Assembly (NCBI GenBank): GCA_963842505.1 | Contig: CAWJGZ010000004.1 | Location: 1,302,001 to 1,366,000 of the forward strand | Direction: 5' to 3' | Length of the DNA stretch: 64,000 bases | DNA from: PALSA-129 sp963842505 | GTDB lineage: Bacteria > Acidobacteriota > Terriglobia > Bryobacterales > Bryobacteraceae | Program-made: the position numbers and the translations under genes | Shown here: in pieces, positions 42,507 to 50,658 of the stretch | Layout: each line of letters starts with the position of its first letter | Position numbering within the stretch: the stretch's first letter is position 1 | Notes under the pieces: generated by a model | Told to the model about the DNA's origin: nothing | The model's input: the letters and a program-made list of their open reading frames with translations, nothing else | Database searches by the model: none

Positions 42507-45500
42507 ATGACCGATTCCGCGGCGGGAGACGATGATCTTCAGGCGAAGCTGAACACCCTGGAGGGTATCATTCAGGCATCTCCGCTGGCCATCGTGGCCA
42601 TGGATCGAAATGGAATCGTGCGCATGTGGAATCCCCAGTCCGAAGCTCTGTTCGGCTGGACCGCGGAAGATGTGCTGGGCAAGCCCCTGCCTAACATCCC
42701 GGAGGACAAACTGCCCGAGTTCCGCTCGCTCCTGGAATCCCAGCTTCAAGGCAGTCAAAGCGTTGGCTTGGAGTTGCGCCGGCGGCGTAAGGACGGGACG
42801 TTCGTGGATGTCGATTTCTGGAGCGCTCCCGTGTGGAATGCCTCCCGCGAGATCAGCGGGTTAATGGCCATTTATGGAGACGCCACTGCTCGGAAGGAAT
42901 CGGAGGAAAAACTGCGCAGGGCTCACGACGAGCTCGAAAACCGCGTCCGCGAGCGCACCGCCGAACTCACCCGGATCAATGACGAGTTACAGCGCCAGAT
43001 CAGGGAGCGCGAGCAACTTCAGGATGCGCTGCATCGCAGCGAGGAGCGCTTCCGCCTGCTGGTTGAGGGTGTCACCGACTATGCCATCTACATGCTCGAT
43101 CCTGACGGGATTGTGGAGAGTTGGAATGCCGGCGCCGCGCGTATCAATGGCTACCGCGCGGAAGAGATAGTCGGGAAGCACGTCACGTGCTTTTACACTG
43201 ACGAGGATGTTGCCGCCGGCAAACCGGAGCGGGATCTCAAGGCGGCTGCCGGCAGTGGGCACGTCGAACTCGAGGCATGGCAACTGCGCAAGGACGGATC
43301 CCGCTTCTGGGCCAATTCGGTGCTTTCCGCTCTTTACGATTCGAATGGCCGGCTCCGGGGATATGCAACCGTTACCAAGGACATTACTGACAAGAAGCGG
43401 GCGGCGGAGGAAAGGGAGCGGTTGCTTGCGGCCGTCGATGCCCAGCGCCGCTTGTTTCAGGCCGTGGTGGAGCACGCGCCCGCTGGCATTGCCATTTATG
43501 ATGGAGTGACTTTCCGGGTCAAGTGGGCCAACCCGACCTACCGGGAAAGGCTGGACGAGCCCTACCGTAGCATGGATATTGTCGGCAGACGCCTGCAGGA
43601 GATTCTTCCAGGAGCTGAAAAGTCCGGCGTTGTGGACGTCTTTCGGCGTGTCGCCTCGACCGGCGTCCCGTACTTCGACCCCGAACAGGCGCTCGTGGGA
43701 CTTACCAAAGGGACAACCTACTGGCGCTGGTCCCTTTTGCCGCTGATCAGTGAGGATCGCGCTGCCCACGACCTGGTGATTCTGGTCGTGGATGTAACCG
43801 AGCAGGTTACGGCGCGTTTGCAAATCGAACAACTCGCGGACCAATTAAAGGAGGAACGCCGGTCTCTTTCCGTGATCAATCGGGAACTTGACCTCCGTAA
43901 CCGCGAAGTGGAGCGCGCCAACCGGCTCAAGAGCGAGTTTCTCGCCACCATGAGCCATGAACTGCGGACTCCCTTGCACTCCATCATTGGGTTCTCGGAA
44001 CTGCTGGCGGAACAGGAATCCGGCGGCCTGAATCAAAAACAGAAGCGGCAACTGGACCATATCCTGCGCGGGGCCAGGCACCTGCTTTCCCTGATCAACG
44101 ATATCCTCGACCTGTCGAAGATCGAAGCCGGCCGCCTGGAGCTGCATCCGGAAAATTTCCTGGCCCAGCCTGCCATGGCTGAAGTGCTATCCACGATTGA
44201 GCCGATGGCCTCGCCCAAAAACATCCGGATTGCCAATGAGGTCGATCCGGGCCTTATCGTCTCGGCGGATCGTCTCCGTTTCAAACAAATCCTCTACAAT
44301 CTGCTCAGCAACGCGGTGAAATTCACTCCGCAAGACGGGTCGGTGTCGATCTCCTCCGGCACTCGCGAGGAATCCATCCAGATTGCCGTTCGCGACACCG
44401 GAATCGGGATTCTCCCGAACGAGCAAAAAGCCATTTTTGACGAATTTCACCAGGCCGCCACCACTACCAAGGGAGTCAAGGAGGGCACCGGGCTCGGTTT
44501 GGCGATCACCCGGCGTTTGGTGGAAGAGCACGGGGGCGAAATCTGGGTGGATAGCCATCCCGGCAAAGGTAGTTGCTTCACGTTCTCTCTTCCATTGGCA
44601 TCGGGCGCTGGCATGGTGCGACGCGCCGAGGCGTCTGGCGTGAAGGGCCAGCCCGCAAGATCCCTGATTCTCGTTGTAGATGATGAACCGTCTGCCCGGG
44701 AGTTGCTCGTCGCCTATCTGCATTCGGAAGGTTTCCGCACGGCCACGGCGCGCTCGGGAGACGAGGCTCTGAAAAAGGCTCTGGAGTTGCGGCCCGAAGC
44801 GATTACTCTCGACATCGTGATGCGTGGCAAGTCCGGGTGGGAAACCCTGAACCAGCTCAAGCGGAACCCCGCCACGGCATCGATCCCGGTTGTGATTGTT
44901 TCGGTCCTTGATGAGAAGCAGACTGGATTCTCCTTAGGCGCTGCCGAGTATCTGATCAAGCCGGTTTCCAAGCGGAGCTTCTTGGAGGCCCTCGCCCGGC
45001 ACGTGCAATGGCCGGTTCAAGGTGCCCCTCGCGTCCTGGTGGTCGACGACGAGCCGGAATCCCTCCAGCTTATTGCGGAAATTCTCAGGTCGGGCCGCTA
45101 CGCTCCCACCACGGCGGCCAGTGGAAAGGAGGCGCTCGAGTTGTTGGACAAGGCCGGCGCGGACGCTTTGGTGCTGGATCTTCTCATGCCGGAGATGGAC
45201 GGTTTCGAGGTCCTGAAGCGAATCCGCGGCGACCCCAAGCTCCGCAAGATCCCGGTATTTGTATTGACTGCCAAGGATCTGACCGCGGCCGATCTGGAGC
45301 TCTTGAACAATCAGGTGGAAGCGCTATTTACCAAGGGCGGCCCGTGGCGTCACGAATTGCTCTCCCGGATTCGCAGTGCGCTGCAGAAACACAAAGAGGC
45401 CCGGCGCGCGAAAGTCCTCGTCGCTGACGACAGCCCGGAAAGCCGTGAGTTCATTCGGGATGCCCTGGCATCGCACAACTTCGAGATCGCTGAAGCCGCT

Positions 45501-45791
45501 GACGGGAAGGAGGCGCTTGTCAAAATTCGCGAGTTCCACCCCGATATCGTCTTCATGGACATTCAAATGCCCCAAATGGATGGCTACGCTGCGCTAAGCC
45601 AGATCCGCCAAGACCCTCAACTTCGCAGACTTCCTGTTATTGCGCTCACTGCTTTTGCCATGCATGGAGATCGCGATAAGGCGCTGGCGGCGGGGTTTGA
45701 CGCATACATCTCGAAACCTGTCGACCCGCGCTCGCTGCGCGCTCAGGTGGACCAGTTGCTCGAACGGCGGGAATCGGAGCGCACGCTCTGA
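42507..45791 (+). CDS. Hybrid sensor histidine kinase: PAS-PAS-PAS-HisKA-HATPase-REC-REC-REC
   Basis: The 1094-residue kinase has three PAS sensors (about 20-130, 185-300 and 310-440: VAMDRNGIVRMWNPQSEALF, YMLDPDGIVESWNAGAARIN, IAIYDGVTFRVKWANPTYRE) joined by coiled coils. The phosphoacceptor is His 484 in TMSHELRTPLHSIIGF. An ATPase domain follows with the N box NLLSNAVKFTPQDGS, DTGIGI and GTGLGLAI. Three receivers have phospho-Asp at 769 (LDIVM), 891 (LDLLMPEMDG) and 1018 (MDIQMPQMDG). There is no membrane segment, so it senses cytoplasmic cues. ATG 42507 has GGGAGG nine bases before it; GTG 42504 is alternative. The partner regulator follows 27 bases on. Confidence 0.92.
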   Translation: MTDSAAGDDDLQAKLNTLEGIIQASPLAIVAMDRNGIVRMWNPQSEALFGWTAEDVLGKPLPNIPEDKLPEFRSLLESQLQGSQSVGLELRRRRKDGTFVDVDFWSAPVWNASREISGLMAIYGDATARKESEEKLRRAHDELENRVRERTAELTRINDELQRQIREREQLQDALHRSEERFRLLVEGVTDYAIYMLDPDGIVESWNAGAARINGYRAEEIVGKHVTCFYTDEDVAAGKPERDLKAAAGSGHVELEAWQLRKDGSRFWANSVLSALYDSNGRLRGYATVTKDITDKKRAAEERERLLAAVDAQRRLFQAVVEHAPAGIAIYDGVTFRVKWANPTYRERLDEPYRSMDIVGRRLQEILPGAEKSGVVDVFRRVASTGVPYFDPEQALVGLTKGTTYWRWSLLPLISEDRAAHDLVILVVDVTEQVTARLQIEQLADQLKEERRSLSVINRELDLRNREVERANRLKSEFLATMSHELRTPLHSIIGFSELLAEQESGGLNQKQKRQLDHILRGARHLLSLINDILDLSKIEAGRLELHPENFLAQPAMAEVLSTIEPMASPKNIRIANEVDPGLIVSADRLRFKQILYNLLSNAVKFTPQDGSVSISSGTREESIQIAVRDTGIGILPNEQKAIFDEFHQAATTTKGVKEGTGLGLAITRRLVEEHGGEIWVDSHPGKGSCFTFSLPLASGAGMVRRAEASGVKGQPARSLILVVDDEPSARELLVAYLHSEGFRTATARSGDEALKKALELRPEAITLDIVMRGKSGWETLNQLKRNPATASIPVVIVSVLDEKQTGFSLGAAEYLIKPVSKRSFLEALARHVQWPVQGAPRVLVVDDEPESLQLIAEILRSGRYAPTTAASGKEALELLDKAGADALVLDLLMPEMDGFEVLKRIRGDPKLRKIPVFVLTAKDLTAADLELLNNQVEALFTKGGPWRHELLSRIRSALQKHKEARRAKVLVADDSPESREFIRDALASHNFEIAEAADGKEALVKIREFHPDIVFMDIQMPQMDGYAALSQIRQDPQLRRLPVIALTAFAMHGDRDKALAAGFDAYISKPVDPRSLRAQVDQLLERRESERTL

Positions 45792-45818
45792 TAAGATGGA
45801 GCTTCCTGAAGGACTTGC

Positions 45819-47222
45819 ATGGCACAGGTGTCCGATTCCCCCATCAAACTGCTGGCCATAGACGACGAACCTGACAGCCTTGAAATCATCCAGGACGCCC
45901 TGACGCAGCCTAACCTGGAAGTTCTAACTTCCACCGACCCCGAAGACGGATGGCGGATGATCCGCAGAAGCCATCCCGAAATCGTGCTGCTCGATCTGCG
46001 AATGCCGAAGGTCAGCGGCATGGAACTCCTCGAGAAAATCGTCGAGTTCGATCCCGGCATCGATGTGATCCTCGTAACCGGCGACTACTCGACCGAATCG
46101 GCGGTGCAGGCCATCCAGAAGGGTGCATGCGATTACCTGACGAAGCCGTTCTCGCCCAAAGCTCTGCGCCAGCGCATCGATAGCCTCCTCACCGATGCTC
46201 GGAAACGGCACCGCGCTTTCGAGCTCGAAGGTGAGCTGTTGGAGGCTTCCCGGTTTGAAGGCATGGTCGGACGAAGTCCTCTCATGCTTGAGGTCTTCGC
46301 CCGAATCCGGCGCGTGGCGCCGCACTATCGGGTCGCCTTGGTGAGCGGGGCCACCGGCACCGGCAAGGAGCTTGTGGCCAACGCCCTGCACAAGCTGAGC
46401 CCGGTTGCTTCGGGTCGGCTGGTCGTCTGCAATTGCTCTGCGGTGGCGGAAACGCTCTTTGAAAGCGAACTTTTTGGCTATGTCAAAGGTGCGTTCACGG
46501 GCGCGACCCAGGATCGGATCGGGCTGATCGAGTATGCCAACGGCGGCACGCTCTTCCTGGATGAGGTGGGTGACACGCCGCTGCCCATGCAAAGCAAGCT
46601 CCTGCGGGTGCTCCAGAACCACGAGCTCCAGCGCGTTGGTTCTCCTGAAGTCCGCAGAGTCGATATTCGAGTCGTGGCTGCCACCAACCGTGACCTCCAG
46701 ACCATGATCGCCAATAAAGAGTTCCGGGAAGACCTGTATTTCCGCCTTTCCATGGTGGAATTCAAGCTCCCCCAACTCGCCGAACGAAAGGAGGACCTGC
46801 CTCTCCTGGAGCAGCATTTCCTGGCGCGATTCGCCCGGGAGTATAACAAACCGCTCCGCGGCCTCACCCGGCGGGCCCAAGCGCTGCTTTCCCGCCATTC
46901 CTGGCCCGGAAACGTGCGCGAACTTGAGAACGTGATCGGCAACGCCTGCATGATGGCGGAGGACGATGCCATCGATGTGCACGACCTTCCTGAGGCGCTG
47001 CGCAAGGAAATGCCCGTCAAGAGCCTGGAGGATGAAACCCCGCTCACCATGGCGGAGGTGGAATACCGCCATGCCTGCCGCGTCCTGGATTGGATGGGGG
47101 GCAATAAAGTTCAGACGGCCCGCGCCTTGGGCATCAGCCGCGCCACGCTCTACAGTATCCTCCGCGAGAAGGCCCATGGCCGGAACGAGGGTGTTCCGGA
47201 AACCGAGGCGGACCCCCAATGA
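45819..47222 (+). CDS. NtrC-family sigma-54 response regulator
   Basis: The 467-residue product has an N-terminal receiver (LLAIDDEPDS, phospho-Asp 59 in IVLLDLRMPKVSG, YLTKPFSPKAL), an AAA+ domain (VSGATGTGKELVANALHKL Walker A, ESELFGYVKGAFTGA with an intact GAFTGA loop, TLFLDEVGDTPLPMQSKLL Walker B, VVAATNRDLQTM) and a Fis-type C-terminal helix-turn-helix (VQTARALGISRATLYSIL). It activates sigma-54 promoters when phosphorylated. The kinase gene directly upstream is the obvious partner; the two flanking universal stress genes are plausible targets, which is inference. Confidence 0.93.
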   Translation: MAQVSDSPIKLLAIDDEPDSLEIIQDALTQPNLEVLTSTDPEDGWRMIRRSHPEIVLLDLRMPKVSGMELLEKIVEFDPGIDVILVTGDYSTESAVQAIQKGACDYLTKPFSPKALRQRIDSLLTDARKRHRAFELEGELLEASRFEGMVGRSPLMLEVFARIRRVAPHYRVALVSGATGTGKELVANALHKLSPVASGRLVVCNCSAVAETLFESELFGYVKGAFTGATQDRIGLIEYANGGTLFLDEVGDTPLPMQSKLLRVLQNHELQRVGSPEVRRVDIRVVAATNRDLQTMIANKEFREDLYFRLSMVEFKLPQLAERKEDLPLLEQHFLARFAREYNKPLRGLTRRAQALLSRHSWPGNVRELENVIGNACMMAEDDAIDVHDLPEALRKEMPVKSLEDETPLTMAEVEYRHACRVLDWMGGNKVQTARALGISRATLYSILREKAHGRNEGVPETEADPQ

Positions 47223-47490
47223 CGGAATTCATAGGGGTCGAAGCCTCCTCGGGGCATGTATCATAACCAGACAGGCGGAACAACCTCTGTCTGGGCTCCA
47301 GCCACACTGGCGAGCGGCCGGAAAGCCGGCGTAACTGTTTGTGTTCACAACCTCTTGAGCCGGGGCGGCCGAAGACGCCGGCGCGCCGCCTGGTTCAAGG
47401 CCAGATAATTGCTGCAAACTCCTTGAGGGGCGGCCTCGAAATGCAATGCGCGTTTGGAGGCCGGATTGGATTAGAAAGGACGACGCCAAC

Positions 47491-47685
47491 ATGCTCACCA
47501 TCGCCAAAATCCGGCTTCCGATAGCCTTCTCGTCTCGGTCAACTGACGCCGCCGGCGCGGACGGGAAAGTGCAAGCCGTTCTGCTCCTCATCGGAGGCGG
47601 TAGTGGTGACAGCATTGCAGGGCGCCTGCCGGCAAACACCTATGCCATCAGTCGTCAATCGCCCTGCCCGGTGCTCAGTGTCTAG
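47491..47685 (+). pseudogene. Internally deleted universal stress protein
   Basis: The 64-residue frame starts MLTIAKIRLPIAFSSRSTDA, which matches the N terminus of a UspA domain, and then jumps to VLLLIGGGSGDSIAGRLPAN and SPCPVLSV, which match the C terminus of a tandem protein such as the one at 40520. The intervening 200 or more residues are gone with the frame preserved. AAAGGA lies about 11 bases before the ATG, so it may still be made. In the 268 bases between the regulator and this gene I see a stem-loop, CCAGACAG with CTGTCTGG, at 47267-47294. Confidence 0.6.
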
Positions 47686-48550
47686 TCAATCGATCCGCAA
47701 GATTCTCTTGCCCGCCGACTGTTCTCAGCCCGCGCAAGGCGCTGCGCGCTACGCGAGCTATCTGGCGGGCAAGTTTGCCGCCCAGTTGATCGTGCTCCAT
47801 GTGGAGCCGTATCCATTGGCGCTGCCGGGCTTCGCCGATCACGGGGCTACACTCGGCGAGTGGTTTGTCGGGCGCGCCACCGAATCGGAAATCGAGCTCA
47901 GACATTGCCTTACCGGCCTTTCCCATGATTCTGTGCGCTTCGTCGTTCTCGAAGGCGATCCGGCGGCGAGAATTGTGGCGTATGCCAAGAACGAAGGTAT
48001 AGATCTTATCGTCATGCCAACGCACGGGGAGGGGCCGTTTCGCCATCTCCTGCTTGGTTCCGTGGTGGGGCAGGTCCTGCAGGAGGTCGGCTGCCCCGTC
48101 TGGACCGGCGCGCACCTGGCTGACGCACCGGAACTGAACACAATCCGCGTGGGGAAGATCTTATGTGCTCTGGGCGCCACGCCGAAGGATCGCATCATCC
48201 TGCAGGCAGCCGCCGGAATGGCGGAGCGGCTTGGCGCGCAACTCTTCGCAGTTCACGCCATTCCACCAGGCCGGACCGGCTCTGACGGATCCAAGGGATC
48301 TCGGTCGCGTAAGGCTCTGGAAGCGAAAATCCGCGCGCTCGCCAAAGGCCGCCTTGGACAACTTGCTGACCTAGCGGAGGTCGCGATCGCCGAGGGAGAG
48401 ATCCCACAGGCCGTGTGTGGGAAGGCCGGCGAGTTGCCTGCTGACCTGATCGTGATTGGCCGTAGCACAGGGTCGGGCATCTTCGGCCGCCTGCACGCCA
48501 ACGGTTACGCCATATTCCGCGATTCGCCTTGCCCCATACTGATTATCTGA
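47678..48550 (+). CDS. Universal stress protein, tandem UspA domains
   Basis: This 290-residue protein is related to the one at 40520: the first domain begins SIRKILLPADCSQPAQGAAR and has MPTHGEGPFRHLLLGSVVG, and the second begins RVGKILCALGATPKDRI and ends IVIGRSTGSGIFGRLHANG with SPCPILII. GTG 47678 gives the usual family N terminus, but has no ribosome site of its own and overlaps the stop of the deleted Usp frame, so it may depend on coupled translation. ATG 47642 and GTG 47603 are in-frame alternatives that overlap that frame more. Confidence 0.85.
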   Translation: MSSQSIRKILLPADCSQPAQGAARYASYLAGKFAAQLIVLHVEPYPLALPGFADHGATLGEWFVGRATESEIELRHCLTGLSHDSVRFVVLEGDPAARIVAYAKNEGIDLIVMPTHGEGPFRHLLLGSVVGQVLQEVGCPVWTGAHLADAPELNTIRVGKILCALGATPKDRIILQAAAGMAERLGAQLFAVHAIPPGRTGSDGSKGSRSRKALEAKIRALAKGRLGQLADLAEVAIAEGEIPQAVCGKAGELPADLIVIGRSTGSGIFGRLHANGYAIFRDSPCPILII

Positions 48551-48752
48551 GCCGTCCCTCCGGAAGTGTAACGGCTGTGCCCACCTGTCTGAATTCCCAA
48601 CATTATTGAGCGGAAAGCGTCCAATCAGCCAAACGCGCCATGCGCGCAAGATTGCCCATCCTCCAGTAGCGGCGCCCCATCGCGGTTCGCCGCGGGCGCG
48701 TGAGCGCGTATTGCGCCGCGGATTTTTGGGTGTCACCATTTGCATTCACTCA

Positions 48753-48775
48753 TGTATCGAGATACAGTACTGTAT
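48753..48775 (+). promoter_or_regulatory. Overlapping palindromes at the TetR gene start (probable operator)
   Basis: TGTATC-GA-GATACA (48753-48766) and ATACAGT-ACTGTAT (48762-48775) are two perfect inverted repeats that share five bases; the second ends directly before the ATG at 48776. This is where a TetR-type repressor would bind to control its own operon and the efflux genes behind it. There is no room for a Shine-Dalgarno site, suggesting leaderless translation. Confidence 0.6.
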
Positions 48776-49426
48776 ATGAAACAACCACGACGGCTGACCC
48801 GCCGTGAGAGCCGGGAGGCGACCCGCTCCAGATTGATCGAGGCGGCGGAGAAGTCCTTCATCCGGTTCGGATTCGATGCTTCGTCGGTGGAGCGGATTGC
48901 CGAGGCCGCGGGATTCTCCCGCGGCGCCTTCTATTCGAATTTTCAGGATAAGGATGAGCTCTTTATCGCGGTGCTCAACAAGCGCCGCCTGGCCGTCTCC
49001 AGCGCCCTGGCGGAGATCTTCCACCGTAAGCCGGACGCCGCCAAACGGCTGCGGGCGGTGCGCGATTGGTACGTCAATCAGGAACAGCGCCAGCACTGGA
49101 TCATTCTCGAAACCGAGTTCGCTCTGCGCGCCATCCGCAACCGTGCCGTGAGGGTACGCCTGGCGGGACTGCGGCGGCAGGAATTGGAAACCTACTCGGC
49201 CCTGGTCGCCCAGCACTTCTCGCAGATCGGGCGCCCGGCGATTAGCCGGCCCGAGACCATTGCCCTGTCTCTGATGGCGATTGTCCACGGCTTGGGCCGC
49301 TTGTCGCTGATCGATACCGGTCGCGACGCCCGCGGACGATTTGCCGAAGCTCGCAACCTCGTGTTCAACCGCCTGATTGCGGTCGGCGGCGGCGCGCCAG
49401 CGCGGATTAAGGAGTCGGAAGAATGA
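48776..49426 (+). CDS. TetR/AcrR-family repressor
   Basis: The 216-residue product has the TetR helix-turn-helix at residues about 12-60: RSRLIEAAEKSFIRFGFDAS, VERIAEAAGFSRGAFYSNFQ and DKDELFIAVLNKRR. The ligand-binding C-terminal domain is variable, as is normal. Its start abuts a double palindrome, and its stop overlaps the adaptor gene of the first RND system by 4 bases, so it is the first gene of that operon and probably its autorepressor, released by a pump substrate. Confidence 0.88.
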   Translation: MKQPRRLTRRESREATRSRLIEAAEKSFIRFGFDASSVERIAEAAGFSRGAFYSNFQDKDELFIAVLNKRRLAVSSALAEIFHRKPDAAKRLRAVRDWYVNQEQRQHWIILETEFALRAIRNRAVRVRLAGLRRQELETYSALVAQHFSQIGRPAISRPETIALSLMAIVHGLGRLSLIDTGRDARGRFAEARNLVFNRLIAVGGGAPARIKESEE

Positions 49427-50655
49427 AGAGGAATATCGTAGTTGTCATTGCTTTCGCGGCGATTTTGGGAGCATGTTCTTCGCACCCTGCCGGCACGCCG
49501 GCTCCCACGGCGGTGCCGGTCAAGGTCGGGCATGCCCGCCACATCCAGGCGCCTGCCACGGTGCCGGTGAGCGGGTCGGTAGTCTCACCGGAGAATCCTT
49601 CGAATGCCGCCTTCCTGGTCTCCGGCAAAGTGATCCAAGTCGGTCCACGGGAAGGCGATTACGTGAAGCGTGGCCAGGTGCTCGCGGTAATCGACCCCTC
49701 CGACTATTCGCTGGGCGTGAGCGCCGCCGTGGCGCAGGTCGCGGCCGCCCGCGCCGTGCTCCAGAAGGTCGAGTCTCCCGTGCGCCCTGAACTGCTGGAA
49801 CAGGCTCGCGTGGCCTTCGAGCGCGCGCGGGATGAGTACCAGCGGATGAAGCAGGTATACGAGGCGAAGAGCCTGCCGCCCAATGATTTTGAAAAATTCA
49901 AAGCCGCTTACGAAGCCTCGCGGCAGCAGTATGAACAGGCGCGTGCGGGCGGTCAGAAGGAAGACCGCGCACAGGCCCAGGCGGCCTTCGATCAGGCGGC
50001 CGCCGCCGAGAAGATCGCCCGCAAGCACCTGGCGGATGCCACCCTGACAGCGCCCCTGGACGGCTTCATCGCGAACCGCTCCGTCGAGGTGGGCGACATG
50101 GCGGGCACCGGGCGCCCCGTGTTCCAGATCGTGCAACTGGATCCCGTGGAGATCAACGTCGGAGTTCCGGAATCCGATATTCACCTCGTGCGCACGGGCC
50201 AGACGGCCGCGGTGCGGATCCCCGCCCTGCCCGGTGACACTTTCCAGGGGGTGGTGCGGGTCATCAACGTTGCCGCGGACCCGAGCACCCGAACCTACAT
50301 GGTCCGGATCGCCGTTCCCAACCCCAAGCACGCGCTGCGCTTGGGCATGATCGCGGAGGCCCAAATCCGGGGCGACCGCCTGCTCGACGTGTTGACCCTG
50401 CCGGGCGATGCCATCGTTCACGACCCGCAGGGAGCGACCATGGTGTTCGTGTACTTCCCGGACCAGGGGCGCGTCTACTCCAGGCGCGTGGAAGTGGGCA
50501 CCGTGTACGGCGCCGAGGTGGAGATCAAGAGCGGACTCTCGGGGACCGAGTCGCTGGTGCTGGGGGGCCAGAGCAAGCTCCGGGATGGGTCCGCGGTCAC
50601 CGTGGTGGAGCAACCCGCGCCCGCCGCCCCGGCGCGCGGGCCGGAGGCGAGGTAA
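49423..50655 (+). CDS. RND efflux periplasmic adaptor lipoprotein
   Basis: The 410-residue membrane fusion protein has a lipoprotein signal (MKRNIVVVIAFAAILGACSS, with Cys 18 in the lipobox). The lipoyl halves are AAFLVSGKVIQVGPREGDYV near residue 61 and ATLTAPLDGFIANRSVEVGD near 205, with a coiled coil between (about 100-190). A beta-barrel (VEINVGVPESDIHLVRTGQT) and a membrane-proximal domain follow. It overlaps the TetR gene by 4 bases and the permease begins four bases after its stop. It couples the permease to the outer-membrane channel. Confidence 0.9.
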   Translation: MKRNIVVVIAFAAILGACSSHPAGTPAPTAVPVKVGHARHIQAPATVPVSGSVVSPENPSNAAFLVSGKVIQVGPREGDYVKRGQVLAVIDPSDYSLGVSAAVAQVAAARAVLQKVESPVRPELLEQARVAFERARDEYQRMKQVYEAKSLPPNDFEKFKAAYEASRQQYEQARAGGQKEDRAQAQAAFDQAAAAEKIARKHLADATLTAPLDGFIANRSVEVGDMAGTGRPVFQIVQLDPVEINVGVPESDIHLVRTGQTAAVRIPALPGDTFQGVVRVINVAADPSTRTYMVRIAVPNPKHALRLGMIAEAQIRGDRLLDVLTLPGDAIVHDPQGATMVFVYFPDQGRVYSRRVEVGTVYGAEVEIKSGLSGTESLVLGGQSKLRDGSAVTVVEQPAPAAPARGPEAR

Positions 50656-50658
50656 GCC

